A stretch of DNA of 64,000 nucleotides, taken from NCBI GenBank assembly GCA_034401135.1, contig JAWZSP010000002.1, positions 1,116,001-1,180,000 on the forward strand. Direction: 5' to 3'. Shown piece by piece: positions 11,985 to 23,919 of the stretch. The DNA is from Volutella citrinella (taxonomy: Eukaryota > Ascomycota > Sordariomycetes > Hypocreales > Nectriaceae). The position numbers and the translations under genes were made by a program. Below the pieces are notes generated by a model. It worked only from the letters and a program-made list of their open reading frames with translations, did no database searches and had not been told where the DNA came from. Each line of letters starts with the position of its first letter. The first letter of the stretch is position 1.

Positions 11985-14029
11985 GATGAGATTCCCCACC
12001 TACCTTAGTTGGTTTCAGGGCCAGTGCCACTGACTATCGACACACCCCAGCCGAAGTCGGCCCACCCTATCACCCCTGTCCGTTGATCTGATCAACGGGC
12101 AGGTGGTAATAACGCGAGTTATAATGCTCCGGAGCGAGCAGACTCCCTCGATCCGAATCCAGCAGAGGTGGAGCATTACGTACAGTACGTTTCGGGAAGC
12201 CCTTGCAGGCACCATCTCGAACGGTCTGCCGAGGGACAAGAGCTTCCCTGCAGGGATATCGACCGACTGGACCCAGCACGACTCAGCTTCGTGGAGCACC
12301 ACTATCACATCATCCCATCTTATGGGCGCCTCCATGGGGCTGCGGATACTCTGGGGGCCGTACCTGCGGCCTGTACATGTCTCTTCGTCAACAGGCCCGT
12401 GGTGTGCCGTGCCTCCCACGCCCTAGCTGCATGAAGCCTGCCCTGAGCTGTGGATGCAATATGGGTCCTTGTGTGTTGAGGGTCGATGGTCGAGGGCTTT
12501 AGGCTTCATGGGTGCAAGCCAGTCTGGGGCTTGCAACTCCATCCCCACCCGTTCTCTCAACATCGACATGTGATGCCTCGAATGGGTTGGCCAGACGCCA
12601 AATCTATTACTGTGCGCCTGCTTCGCTTGATCTATATTGACTACAGGAGCCCAGGAATTGCTGTGCGCCTGGGTGTGCAGCAAAACGTGGCACTTGGCGC
12701 ATGACCATCTCATTCCCGCGCCCTACTGAAGAACTAGGGATAGTCCAGTCAGGTCGACACCACGGCGCAGAGTTAGACCCGTTCCTTCAGCCTTGGGTAC
12801 CTTTGTCTTTCTTGAGCTGCCCCGGCACCTTGTCATCGGGTTCCTAACCAAACCGACAAACCCGGAGTGGGCGGTCGTCCCATCTTCATCCGAGGACATG
12901 GAAAGCACGTACCATCAAGCTCAACTGAGCTCCTGGGCGTATCCACATTGGCTGGTTAACGGTTGGCGGTTCGCGTCAGCCGTTCCTGTTCGCCAAGGTG
13001 CGAGTCTGGAGAGGCCGTCCCAGTCTAGTCGGGGGCTTGCTTAGTGTCGCTCGTCTCGAATCAGGCCGCTATGTCGGCGGATGAGAATGGCCAATCGTTG
13101 CTGGGTCGGATATACCCAATATACATCGCATAACACGGGTCGAAAGTTTGCCTAGCGCGGCGAGGCCATGACCAGACATGAGCATCCTGGAATGGTGGAG
13201 GGTGGGGGGACCAAACGAAAAGAGAAGTCCTCCGTCCCAAACGACTTGTATTTGGCAACCGCGGAATCTTATGGGTGGCTCTTTAGCCCCTCCCCCCCTT
13301 CGCCTACCCCCGGTACCGTCTCTCCGAGCCGCAATACCTTCCCGATCGTCCAAGGTGTGTCTTTTGACCGTGGCAACAGTAACCTCGGTGAGATGCATCC
13401 TTTACAACATGATGTCTATTGGGAATGGCAGCGCCATGAGCTACGACTGCCATTAGCTTCGTTCTCTCTTCACCATGCTCTTCGAGGAGACTAAACAGGT
13501 GAGGCAGAAAGCAGGTTTCTCAAGCCTCTCAACCCCCCACGACGGCGTCTAGTTCGTGGGTCCGCTAGGCGCCCGACAATCCCATTCTCAGTGTCTATTC
13601 GATACGGAGGGCTTGGGAGTTACATGTACCTACTCACCTGTACCCCCCGGACCAGGACGTGCAGGGGCGAATCTGATGTTCGGGAGGGACCCATGGAACC
13701 ATTGTTTGGCCCCGACGCCGCGAACGGCTATTTCACACAGGAATACCCTTGCTCAAGACCACTTCCCAAACAGGAAAGCTGTACTTCAAGGATGGCGATG
13801 ACGGCGGTGTCACAAGCTAACTCGTTAACGAGCTCGCTCCCGGGGACCCTCGTCCTAACTGGGTGGTGGCCTTAGGACACGGATGGGTTCCTGATTCGAG
13901 CCAACGAGTGGCCGCCGATTTATTCATAACCATAGCGCTGGTCACTTATTAATGTCGATGGGGAGCTTGGCTCTGTTAGTGTGTGGATGGATGTTCTCCG
14001 TTGCCGCCTGATTGTGGCTTTTCTCTCGC

Positions 14030-14036
14030 TATAAAT
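14030..14036 (+). promoter_or_regulatory. TATA-like element of sidD
   Basis: TATAAAT lies 72-78 bases before the sidD ATG at 14108, in a C/T-rich stretch. It could be the core promoter if the leader is short. Confidence 0.35.
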
Positions 14037-14107
14037 CTCGTATCCTCCAACCCTCTCGAATTCCTTGGACCATCCGTATACCCAAATAATTACTCACAAC
14101 TGCCGCA

Positions 14108-17100
14108 ATGCGTATTATCGACAGCGACGGAGGCGGATCCGCGATCCCGTTCCAGGCCCGCGAGAAGTCCAACTTGCTGGCCGAGGCTGGCGTCGTCCTC
14201 AAGAGCCTCCCTCTCGGCTCAGGAGCTCGCGATGCCGCTGCTTTCCGAGACGAATTACTACTAGCATGGGCTCTATCATGCTCAAGCAACCGAGAGGATC
14301 TACCTCTCAACCTCGACCAGTACGATTGGGGCTACATCCTCGACGACGGCAGTGTGCAAAAGCAGCCCTTCCAGATCAAGAACTCCTTCCTCAAGCTCGA
14401 AAGCACAACATCAGAGGCCCTCAAGGACATCAAGGGCAACGATACCTCATCAGACTCGCCGGTATCGCCTTCTTCGGCCTCGAAACTGTTCTTTGGCCAA
14501 TACCCTGACTCCGTGGCGCTGGAAAGTGACCGGTCACACCCTCGACCAGAAGATGTAAGTGCCCGCCCCCCCCCCCCCCCCCCCCCATTAGCGTGGCCGT
14601 AAGGCACCCGCGCAAGAGGGACCCATACGCTAACAAACTTGGCTTTCTAGTCCCTGTATCTCGAGGTTTCTGTAACGGACAAGGCGCTTGAGGTGGCTGG
14701 CCGCCACTCGAGCCCATCTGCATCTAGCGATGTTGACCAGGAGGTCAGCAATTTCATTTACGTGCTCAAGAACGTCCTGGAGCACCCTGACCGCCGTCTC
14801 GGGGACCTCCTGGGCGCCACGAGCAAGGACCTGGACCAACTATGGCAGTGGAACAAGGACGTGCCGCCCTTGGTCGAGCGATGCACGCATGACATGATAT
14901 CCGATGTCGCCCGCCAGCAGCCGGACGCCATGGCGGTGCAGTCGTGGGATGGTCAACTCACTTACAAGGAGCTTGATGAGCTCTCCACAGTCTTGGCACG
15001 GCATCTGCGGTTCCGGGGTGTCGAGATCGGCACGCGGATTCCCCTTTGCTTTGAGAAGTCCATGTGGGCTATCGTGGCGCTGCTTGGTGTGATGAAGGCG
15101 GGCGCCACGTTTTCCCTTACAGACCCCAGCCAACCAAAGGCCCGCCTTCGAACCATTGTCGAGCAGACGGGTGCTCAGTTGGTCATCACATCGGTGGCTC
15201 AAAGCCAGTTGGGCCAGAAGATCAATGCTGAGGGCCAGGTGCTTGCCATCTCGCGGGGCTTCTTCGACACCGTCAAGGATCTGTCCAACGATGAGCTACC
15301 ACAGGTGCCGGGCTCGTCGCCCATGTATGTCATCTTCACCTCTGGCAGCACTGGCAAGCCCAAGGGTGTTGTCATCTCGCATGAGAACTACACCAGCGGT
15401 GCCATCCCGCGAGCTTCTCTGGTAGGATACACTTCCAAGATGCGATGCTTCGACTTCCCATCCTATGCTTTCGATGTCAGCATCGACTGCATGCTGTGCA
15501 CCTTGTTCAGCGGTGGCCGTGTCTGCGTTCCATCAGACGAGCAGCGAATGAACGACCTCAGCGGCGCCATCCGAGACAGCAAAGCCAACATGGTGCACAT
15601 GACTCCCTCGGTCGCTCGTGTCCTGGACCCTGATATCATTCCCTCCTTGGAGGTGCTGGGTCTCGGTGGTGAGGCTGTTGGAGCCAGTGACGCCGCGGAA
15701 TGGAGCAAGCACGTCCAGCTCGTCATCGCGTACGGCCCATCCGAGTGTACTGTTGGCTGTACCATCAACAACACTCTGCACATCTCAACGGGAATCGGCA
15801 AAGCAGTTGGCGGCGTTTCTTGGATCGTTGATCCCGAAGACCACAACCGACTGACCCCCGTCGGCAGCGTCGGCGAGCTCATCATGGAGGGCCCTGTCGT
15901 GGGTATTGGCTATCTCGGAGAGCCTGCCAAGACGGCAGAAGTCTTCATCGAGGACCCGACCTGGCTGACTGCCGGATATGGTGAGGTCCCTGGCCGACAT
16001 GGGCGGCTGTACAAGACTGGCGATCTTGTCCGGTACGACCCCAAGAACCCCGGCTCGATCGAGTTTGTCGGCCGGAAGGACCAGCAGGTGAAGCTCAGGG
16101 GCCAGCGGGTCGAGCTCGCCGAAGTCGAGCACCACATCCGCGAGTGTCTGCCCGCCAAGGTCAAGATCGCCGCCGAGGTCATCAAGCCTGAGAATGGCGC
16201 CCCGACGCTCGTTGCGTTCCTCGTCGAGCCCCAGTCCAACACTGCTTCCTCGTGCGACCTCTTCACTGAGCCGTCGGCCGAGCTCAGCGCTGCTCTGGGA
16301 GCCATCGACACGACTCTCGGCGCCAAGGTGCCCCGGTACATGGTGCCCGCCGCCTTCATCACTCTGCGGTACATGCCCTCGCTGGTCTCGGGCAAGACGG
16401 ACAGGAAGAAGCTCCGCGAAATTGGCAACGCCATCCCTCGCGAGAAGTTTGGCAGCATGCAGGCCGCCGAGGGCCAGATGGAGGAGCCCGAGACGGAGAC
16501 GGAGAAGCAGCTTGCTCGTGCATGGAACGCAGTCCTGGGCCCCGAGGTCAAGGTGTACCGCCAGAGCAACTTCTTTGGTATCGGCGGCGATTCCCTCCGT
16601 GCTATGCGACTCGTCGCCGCTGCGCGGGCAGAGAGCCTTGCCCTCACAGTCGCTGACATCTTCTCCAACACCACGTTCAGCGACATGGTGCAGAAGGCAA
16701 CGCAGATGTCCCAAACGTCACAGGAGGATATTCCTCCCTTCTCTCTTCTCGACCAGGACTGGAACCCCACAGAGGCTTGTATCGAGGCTGCAACTCTCTG
16801 TGAGATTGAGGTGGAGCGAGTCGAGGACATATATCCCTGCACTCCTCTCCAGGAGGCCCTCATGGCGCTCTCCGCCAAGGTCAAGGAAGCCTACGTCGCC
16901 CAGCGAGTCGTCGAGCTGCCGGACCTTGCGACCGCCGAGCGTCTCATCCGTGCCTTTGATATTGCTCAGCAAGACAGCCCCATCCTACGCACGCGAATCG
17001 TGCAGGCCTCGAGTCGAGGCTTGATCCAGGTCGTCGTCAAGGGCAAGATCGAGTATTATTCTGGCTCCGACCTGAGCGAGTACCTCGTCCGCGATCGTGA

Positions 17101-20100
17101 TGAGGCTATGGATCTTGGCAAGCCGCTGGTCCGCTACGCCGTCATAACGAATAGCGAAACGGGAGCTGCCAGCTTCGTTCTGTCCATGCACCACGCCCTC
17201 TATGATGGTTGGGCGATGCCGCTGATTGTCGAGCGTGTCAACAAGGCTTATAGCGACGGCCAAATCATCAGCCGCCCAGCAGAGTTCAAGCACTTTATCA
17301 AGTTCCTCAAGGACATGGACCGCTCTGTTTCAGAGACTTTCTGGCGGGAGCGTCTCGAAGGCGCCAACGGACCGCAGTTCCCTGCCCTGCCCTGGACGGG
17401 CTACCAGACAACTGCCGACTCCCTTCTCGAAGTCTACGTGCCCATTGAGCAGCCGCCCGTGGGCTCGACCACGGCTACTGTCATCCGCGCTGCCTGGGCT
17501 CTGGTGGTGTCTCAGTACATCAACAGCGGAGACATTGTCTTTGGCGAGACGCTCACCGGTCGCAACGCCCCCATCATGGGTGGCGAGGAGATCGAGGGCC
17601 CCATGATCACCACGGTTCCTATCCGTGTCCAGGTCGACTACGAAACTCTGGTCTCTGAGTACCTTCAAGACGTCCAGGAGCAGACTGTTGCCCAGATCCC
17701 CCACGAGCACTACGGCCTTCAGCACATCCGCCGCGTCAGCCCCGATGCTCTCGAGGCTTGCGAGCTCCGTACTGGCCTTGTGCTGCACCCCAGCACTGCC
17801 GGCGATGAGGTCTCCCCGGAAAGTCTCCCAGCCGACCGTTTGGTCCCCGCTGGCGATGACGAGGCAGCCCAGGAGGCCCTCAAGTTCAACACCTACGCGC
17901 TGATGCTGGTCTGCTCCATCGACCCCAAGGGCTTCCTGGTCATGGCCAGCTTCGACTCCAATACGGTGGCCAAGCCCCTGATGGAGAGAATCCTGGATCA
18001 ACTTAAACAAGCCGCTCAACAGCTCGCCGAGAAGCCCCAGAGCCCTCTTGGCCAGCTGGCTTACCTTACTGAGGACAATGTGAAGGATCTACGAGGACTC
18101 ACTGGAAAGGCCACTGATGACAAGATCCTCCAGGGTTACGATGGTGCCCAGGTCGCCTACATCGTAGACTCGCATGATGCCAGCCGTATTCTTCCTCAGG
18201 GCGCCCTTGGTGAGCTCATCGTCCAGAGCACTGCCGCACTGGATCTCACCGTCCTGGAGCCAACCTCGTGGCTTAACACCGTCCACGAGGCATCCGCCCC
18301 CGAGGGCAAGCTCTTCAAGACGGGCAAGATTGCCAAGTTCAACGCCGACGGGCACCTCGAGCTCCCAGACCCGGCCAAGACCAACGCCGCGGCTCTCATC
18401 CAGCGCCGGCCAGTCAAGCACGTGTCTGCGACGTCTCGCAAGCAGAGAAAGTTGCGCGGCCTTTGGAGCCGCGTGCTGCGCATTCCCGAGGACGAGCTTG
18501 GTCTCAATGACAACTTCTTCCTCCGCGGGGGCGACTCCATCGCCGCCATGAAGCTCGTCTCCGAGGCCCGCCTCGCTGGCGCCAAGCTTGCCGTTGTGCA
18601 GATCTTCCAGAAGCGCACGCTCTATGATATGGCCAACATCATGGAGGAGACGGAGGCGGCGGAGCAGGTCGTGGAAGAGGTGCCGGCCTTTGCGCTCCTC
18701 GGCGACAACAATACGGACGACTTCATCGAGCAGGTCGTGAGGCCAAAGCTCGCAAATCCTCAGTGGACCATCTCCAACGTCCTTCCATCCAGGCCGCTCC
18801 AGGAAGTTGCTGTCGAGGGCACCGTCCAGATCCCCCGCTTCTCGACCCGTTACGAGCTCATGTACTTTGACTCCAAGGTCGATGTGCAGCGCGTCAAGGA
18901 AAGCTGCCGCGAGCTGGTGGCCCGCAACGAGATCCTGCACACCGTCTTCATCCAGCACGAGGGCCAGGGTTACGGCGTAGTCGTGGAAGATCTCGAGGCC
19001 GAGTTTGTCCACTACGAGATCGACAGCCCCGACGTCGAGGCGTTTGCCAAGCAGATTACGCAGCTCGACGTCCTCACACGCATGCCTCGCGGCTCCGTCT
19101 TTGTCAAGTGGTTCCTCGTCGAGGCCCAGAGCGGCCAGTCGTGCCTCGTCTTCCGCATCTCCCACGCGCAGTACGACGAGATCTGCCTGCCCGTCATCCT
19201 GCACCAGCTGTCCGCCCTGTACGAGGGCAAGCCCGTCCAGACCACCGTGCCCTTCTCTTCCTACGTCGGCCACGTCGTCCGCGAGAACATCCCCAGCTCC
19301 GTCGCCTACTGGCGTGACCTGCTGGCCGGTTCGTCCATCACCCTCCTCCGCCCCGACGTGACCCGCGAGTCGGCGCCCCTGAAGAACCACTTTGCCATCA
19401 CCAAGACGGTGAACATCGCGTCCCGCTCCACCGATGTTACGCCTGCTACGCTGCCCACGGCTGCCTGGGCGCTGTGTCTCGCCCGGCGCCGCGGCCTCCG
19501 CGACGTCACCTTTGGCGAGGTGGTCTCGGGGCGCAATATCGACTTCCCCAACGCCGGTGCCGTCGTCGGGCCCTGCTGGCAGTACGCCCCTGTGCGCGTC
19601 AAGTTTGGCCATGGATGGACAGTTGCCGACCTGCTCGCCCACGTACAGGACCAGCACATAGCCAGCGCTGCGCACGAGGGCGTTGGCCTGCCCGAGCTGG
19701 TGAGCCAGTGCACCGACTGGCCCGCCGAGACGGACTGGTACGACACCGTCGTACACCAAGACGTCGAGCACGTTGAGGAGCTGGGCTTCCGCTCCGCCAG
19801 CAGCCGCATGGAGACGGTCTACGTCCACGAGGAGCCCCTGCGCGAGTGGAAGATCCAGGCCTTCTTCGCTGGCGACTCCCTTACGCTCGAGATCGTCACG
19901 GTGCAGTCGTGGGCCGACTATGCACAGGACCTGCTAAACGACCTGGCCGATGTCCTATCCTTCTTGGTCAAGGACCCGCAGGCACCCTTGTTCGAGAACT
20001 CGACCACGGACAAGCCCCGCGTTACTGAGATCACGTCGAATAAGACGGACCAGGACCAGGACCAAGACTTAGACAGCCATCAGCCTGTCCACAGCCCGGA

Positions 20101-20281
20101 TAACGCTTCGAGCCTCGAGGAGTCCGATGGGCCCAAGATGGCCCTGAACGAGACGCATCAAGACTTGAGCGACGCTCAGTCTCGCCAAAACTCGAACAAA
20201 GACTCCAGCCTGAGACGATCCCACATGAAATGGCCCAAGATATTCAAGACGCTTCGGCGGCAAAGATGGACCAAGACTTAG
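14108..20281 (+). CDS. sidD: SidD-like fusarinine NRPS (A-T-C-T-C)
   Basis: Exons 14108-14554 and 14651-20281 encode 2025 residues, near the size of SidD. The order read from motifs is: an N-terminal segment resembling a decayed condensation-domain end; an adenylation domain with TSGSTGKPKG near 375 and FDVS carrying the Asp that holds the amino group; carrier 1 (GIGGDSLRAM, about 790); condensation 1 (MHHALYDGW, about 995); a short stretch resembling a vestigial adenylation domain (about 1316-1423, GELIVQS and KTGKIAKFNADGHLEL); carrier 2 (LRGGDSIAAM, about 1440); and terminal condensation (SHAQYDE, about 1654). SidD loads N5-acyl-N5-hydroxyornithine and links three units by ester bonds into cyclic fusarinine C. 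There is one A domain for two T-C pairs, so iterative use is implied. A hydrophilic tail of about 85 residues follows the last domain. The single intron contains a 21-base C run. Confidence 0.88.
14566..14586 (+). repeat. 21-base cytosine homopolymer in the sidD intron
   Basis: The tract starts 11 bases after the 5' splice site of the only sidD intron. It is the longest C or G run I noticed in the window. Homopolymers of this length are prone to length change and, as G on the other strand, to structure formation. Confidence 0.9.
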
Positions 20282-21163
20282 GTGGCGCTCGAACAAATCA
20301 CAACCCTACCTGATGCCCACGCCAGGCATGGAGGTTACACGTTTCTCTCTTTGGGAGTTTTACCGTTAATGTAAATGGGACACAGAGCCACGTTAGCACA
20401 ATAATGGGCTCCTTAAACTATTCCTTTCTGTCTGATCTGCTTGCTGTTGAGTGGACGGCGTTCACGGTTCTGCTGAAAGTTGGTAACTGAAAGTTGGTAA
20501 TTATATAGTCCAAATGCCACAATTCTCTATGTAGCCTCCGCGTCCTCCACATTTCCATCGTCTCCGGCTGCTTCAAGTTCCTAGAAGACTCAGATTCACA
20601 TCCATACTGCCTGGGATTGCCATCAGTGGGGATTCAACCAACGATCAACAATATAGAATAATCCAGCATGGGGGGACCTGACACCGGCAAACCTTAGTCC
20701 CACAGAATTACGTCGGCTCGGCATATCCCAGGTCGTTTTGCGGGGAATTGAGTGGCTCAAAGTCAAACCAGTCAATTGCAGAAGTCATCACTGCGCCGTC
20801 TTCACGCAGCAGAGTCACCCACCTGGCCCTGGCATTGAAGAAAGACAATAACTGTTAGCCGGAAGGGTGGCTCCACGGGGAGACTAATTCAATGCCAAAC
20901 ATGAAGTAAAGAAAGATGTGTAATATAATTCTGCGCTGACACTCATGGGAGCTAGGAACCGTGCGCTGCATAGGCAAATCGATTTGGGTATTCTCCAACT
21001 CCACCAACCATCACCCAGAATGATGCTACCACTCATGATCAAAGCAAACCTCCCATTGAATGCAAACCCAGGCTCTTGCTATGCAACAACCTACCCATGA
21101 TACGCCATATATATACAGTCGTAACGTCGCCCATCATTAAATCATGAAATAATCCAGCTTCAT
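20282..21163. other. spacer between convergent sidD and Gag1-like gene
   Basis: This is 3' flanking sequence of two convergent genes. It is more AT-rich than the coding flanks and contains the imperfect direct repeat AAAGTTGGTAA near 20476-20500. I see no gene. Confidence 0.6.
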
Positions 21164-23919
21164 TTATGCCCCTGCGTGAGGGGCGTCTGGTGTCGCATTT
21201 CCAATGCCAAGAGCCCGCTGGAGGCTTCGGCGGATGCCCTTTCCAGTGCCTGCCTCCTCCTCCTTGTCGCGGCCCAGAAGACCAAAGCTCATGCGGCGCG
21301 CAATGTTGCCAGAGTGATTCTCACTTGTCGTTGTCGCCGGCTTCTTCTTCTTCTTACGGGCCAGCGATGGAGGGGCGGGGGTCGGGCGAGGGGGCCATTC
21401 GCCATCGCGTTTCCAGCCAGCAACACAAGATCGGAGCATATCGGAGAGATTGATCGGACAAGACGGTTGCAAGCCGTGGATGATGACTTTGTCGTAGAGG
21501 CTGAGGTAGACGGAGGGGGTGATAGACGCCCGAAGGGGGTTGTTTGGCGGCAGCAGTGGGGGCGCCAGCGGCACCAATGTCTCGATTGGATAGTCTTGAT
21601 TCTGAGGAGGCGTGCCGGGGGTGCTGGACTGCGACTTGCGAAGCTCCTTTTCGTCCTTTGTCAGAGACGAGCCATCCGAGCCGTCACTTGTTGGAAGGTG
21701 GGAGGAGATGTTGGAGCTTGGTGGCGAGCTCGACATGGACCTGCGAAAGAAGAGGCGTCGTGCCGACCGTGGTGAGGCGGCGGCGGGCGAAACTGGCTTT
21801 GTGCGCACACGAACTGTGCGAGCACCAGTCCATGCATCTCGTCGTGCTTCGAAGCATGCCAAACCCGGGTTCCATTCCATCTCTTTCCGCACAGCTCGAC
21901 GTCGCCGGGCCTGCCTCAGTTGCGCAGCAGCCTGAACTGAGGAGCCCACAGTGTTGGGGTTCTCGAAGCGGTAGGGAGAACGGACAGCATTGCCCTCATC
22001 ATCGGAGATGTCTGATATCCATTCAAGACGAGGGCGGTAATGCAGAGGGTCCTCCGAAATTGTGCTATAGATCGACTCTGCGTCGCTCTCATCGTCATCC
22101 TCAGAATCTTCATCAACCTGGTATCCTGCGTCGTCCCGAGTCTCATCCTGCACCGGCTCCGCAGGTACGGACATTTCAGGAGTAGCAGGTTGAGCGCTGG
22201 CGGTTGGCGTCGAGGACGATGAGTCTTCTGCAACGACGCCATCGACAGGTTGCGGCGCAGGCACTCGCGATGGCCACTTGAATTCCCAATCGTTGCGCAC
22301 CTTGGTCTCGAGATAGCGCTTCACGGCGTCCTTCTGCTTAGTCTTATCTTTGCTCATCAAATCGGCATGCTCATCGGCGAGCCAATCGGGGCCATCGCCG
22401 ACCAGCGCCGTATTCACATGACCAGAGTTGTAACGAAACTTGGAAATGGGTGAGCGCGAGCTCTTGTAAATGTCGGAGAAGATCATGCTGGAATTGGGCG
22501 GGCCCTTGGCCCTGGAAGGAAGCTCGACAGGTACGATGGACTCGGGTCCAGAAACTGTGGCGACAGGAGCGGAAATTGAGAGGGATTGCGAAGCCGGAGG
22601 CTGCTTGTGAGGTTGCGCAGTGTTCGGGGGTGGTATGATTTCTGAGGTCGCTATGGGTTGCTTAGGTACGTCTTCGCAGGATGTTAGTGCTGGCCGCGAG
22701 AATCGGTACAAGTGTGAGACTGGGTGGTCTGGGTAACAGCCGAGGACCAGCACGTGTGATGCTGCAAGCGAGAGGCCAGCGTGGAGAGGCGGTTAAGCAA
22801 GCCAAGGGGGAATCAGAGGGGATGAAGAATGGCAAATGAAGTTGATGTGGGGGAGCGATTGAGGAGGTCAAGAGGTATGAAGAAGTATTGGGAGGTTGGA
22901 TGGGAATGTAGTCGCAGTTGGCCGAGGTGGCGCTGGGTTTATTGATGAGTTGCTTGGATGCTGGTGGGGTGGAGGGTGTCAAAGGTGGGTGTGCGCCGGG
23001 CTCTGCGTACAGTACCGAGTCGCACGCGATGTGACGTCGAGCGAGCGCTCAGGTGGTCACTGTTCGGGGGGAGCACGGGGAGGGATAGGGCGAGGGAGGC
23101 GAGGCGACGCAGGCAAAGACAGGGCAGTGCAGGGCAAGGCACAGGACGGATCTGGCGAGAAGGGAGGACGGGTTAGAGGGGTGAGGGCATGCGAGTCAAG
23201 CAGCACCAAGCCCATGAATGCCAGAGCTGGACAGGCCACCAGAGCGCGCCAAAACAGGGCCGACCAAGGAACAGCAGGGCAATGATGCATGCAATGGGGA
23301 ACCGTGTGGCGCAGACGGATAGCTGACGGCGTAGAAATCGCACCAGAAGAGTTGCTCGCACTCACCAACTCAAGACATGATCGACGATGCGCCGTCCCCA
23401 AATGGTTCCCAGATACTTGCGGGGTGAGGGCTGGAAGGGGGAGAAGAATACGGATTCAGGTGAGTGAGACAGGAAAGCAAGACAAGCTCCGGACTGGCAA
23501 GCCACCGAATATAACAGATCGACGTGCCGAAAATGCTGCGTCGCGACTAAGGCTAGAGTTTCGGGCCACTGGCGCCAGGACTTCTGGGGAACTGGATCGA
23601 CGAAAAGAGTCAAGGCGGCGGGCCGGTGGAGAATGGGCAAATGGGTGTGGTGTAGGTCCAAGCGACGAAACGAGGTAGAGGGCTGAAGGCAGAAATAAAG
23701 GAACTCGATTGAGGCCGACTTGACCCGAGGGAGATGAATTGGAATTGTTTTCCAAAGGCAAAGAACCACCGAAGACTGGCAAATGGGTCCTCATGCCAAA
23801 AGGCAAGGATGCGAGCAGTTCGACGGAAAATGCGAAAACTTACCATGAGCAACGACAGTGGCGGCGGCCTGGCCACACGTAGTGCCGGGCGCATCTGGCG
23901 GAGGAGGCGAAGGCGACAT
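21164..23919 (-). CDS. Gag1-clamp-like (DUF4050-type) regulatory protein
   Basis: I propose exon 1 at 23919-23844 (starting MSPSPPPPDAPGTTC) and exon 2 at 22671-21164, 527 residues in total. The donor is G|GTAAGT. The acceptor CGAAG follows a clean CACTAAC branch site by about 10 bases, and one base plus two bases restore the frame as Asp. The implied 1172-nt intron is far longer than others here, so more exons may be hidden in it; an alternative start inside the exon-2 frame at 22753 would translate through the branch site. The N-terminal half has IYKSSRSPISKFRYNSGHVN and RNDWEFKWPS; the C-terminal part has SPSVYLSLYDKVIIHG-like sequence, PINLSDM and GWKRDGEWPPRP, which resemble the fungal Gag1-like clamp domain. 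Long Ser/Pro-rich and acidic stretches suggest disorder. The family call is from memory of motifs. Confidence 0.5.

Larger units (their letters stand above)
11375..14107. other. 2.7-kb divergent promoter region between sidI and sidD
   Basis: I see no gene in this interval. It carries an ATCAGATAA motif at 11976-11984 overlapping a near-match just upstream, a GATC-containing palindrome near 12083-12098 (GTTGATCTGATCAAC), and a TATA-like element at 14030-14036. The remainder is moderately GC-rich without family matches. Confidence 0.5.

Noticed and set aside
18089..19828. 579-codon antisense frame across the NRPS gene
   Set aside because: It is the reverse shadow of GC-rich NRPS coding sequence; the plus-strand frame has all family motifs and this one has none.
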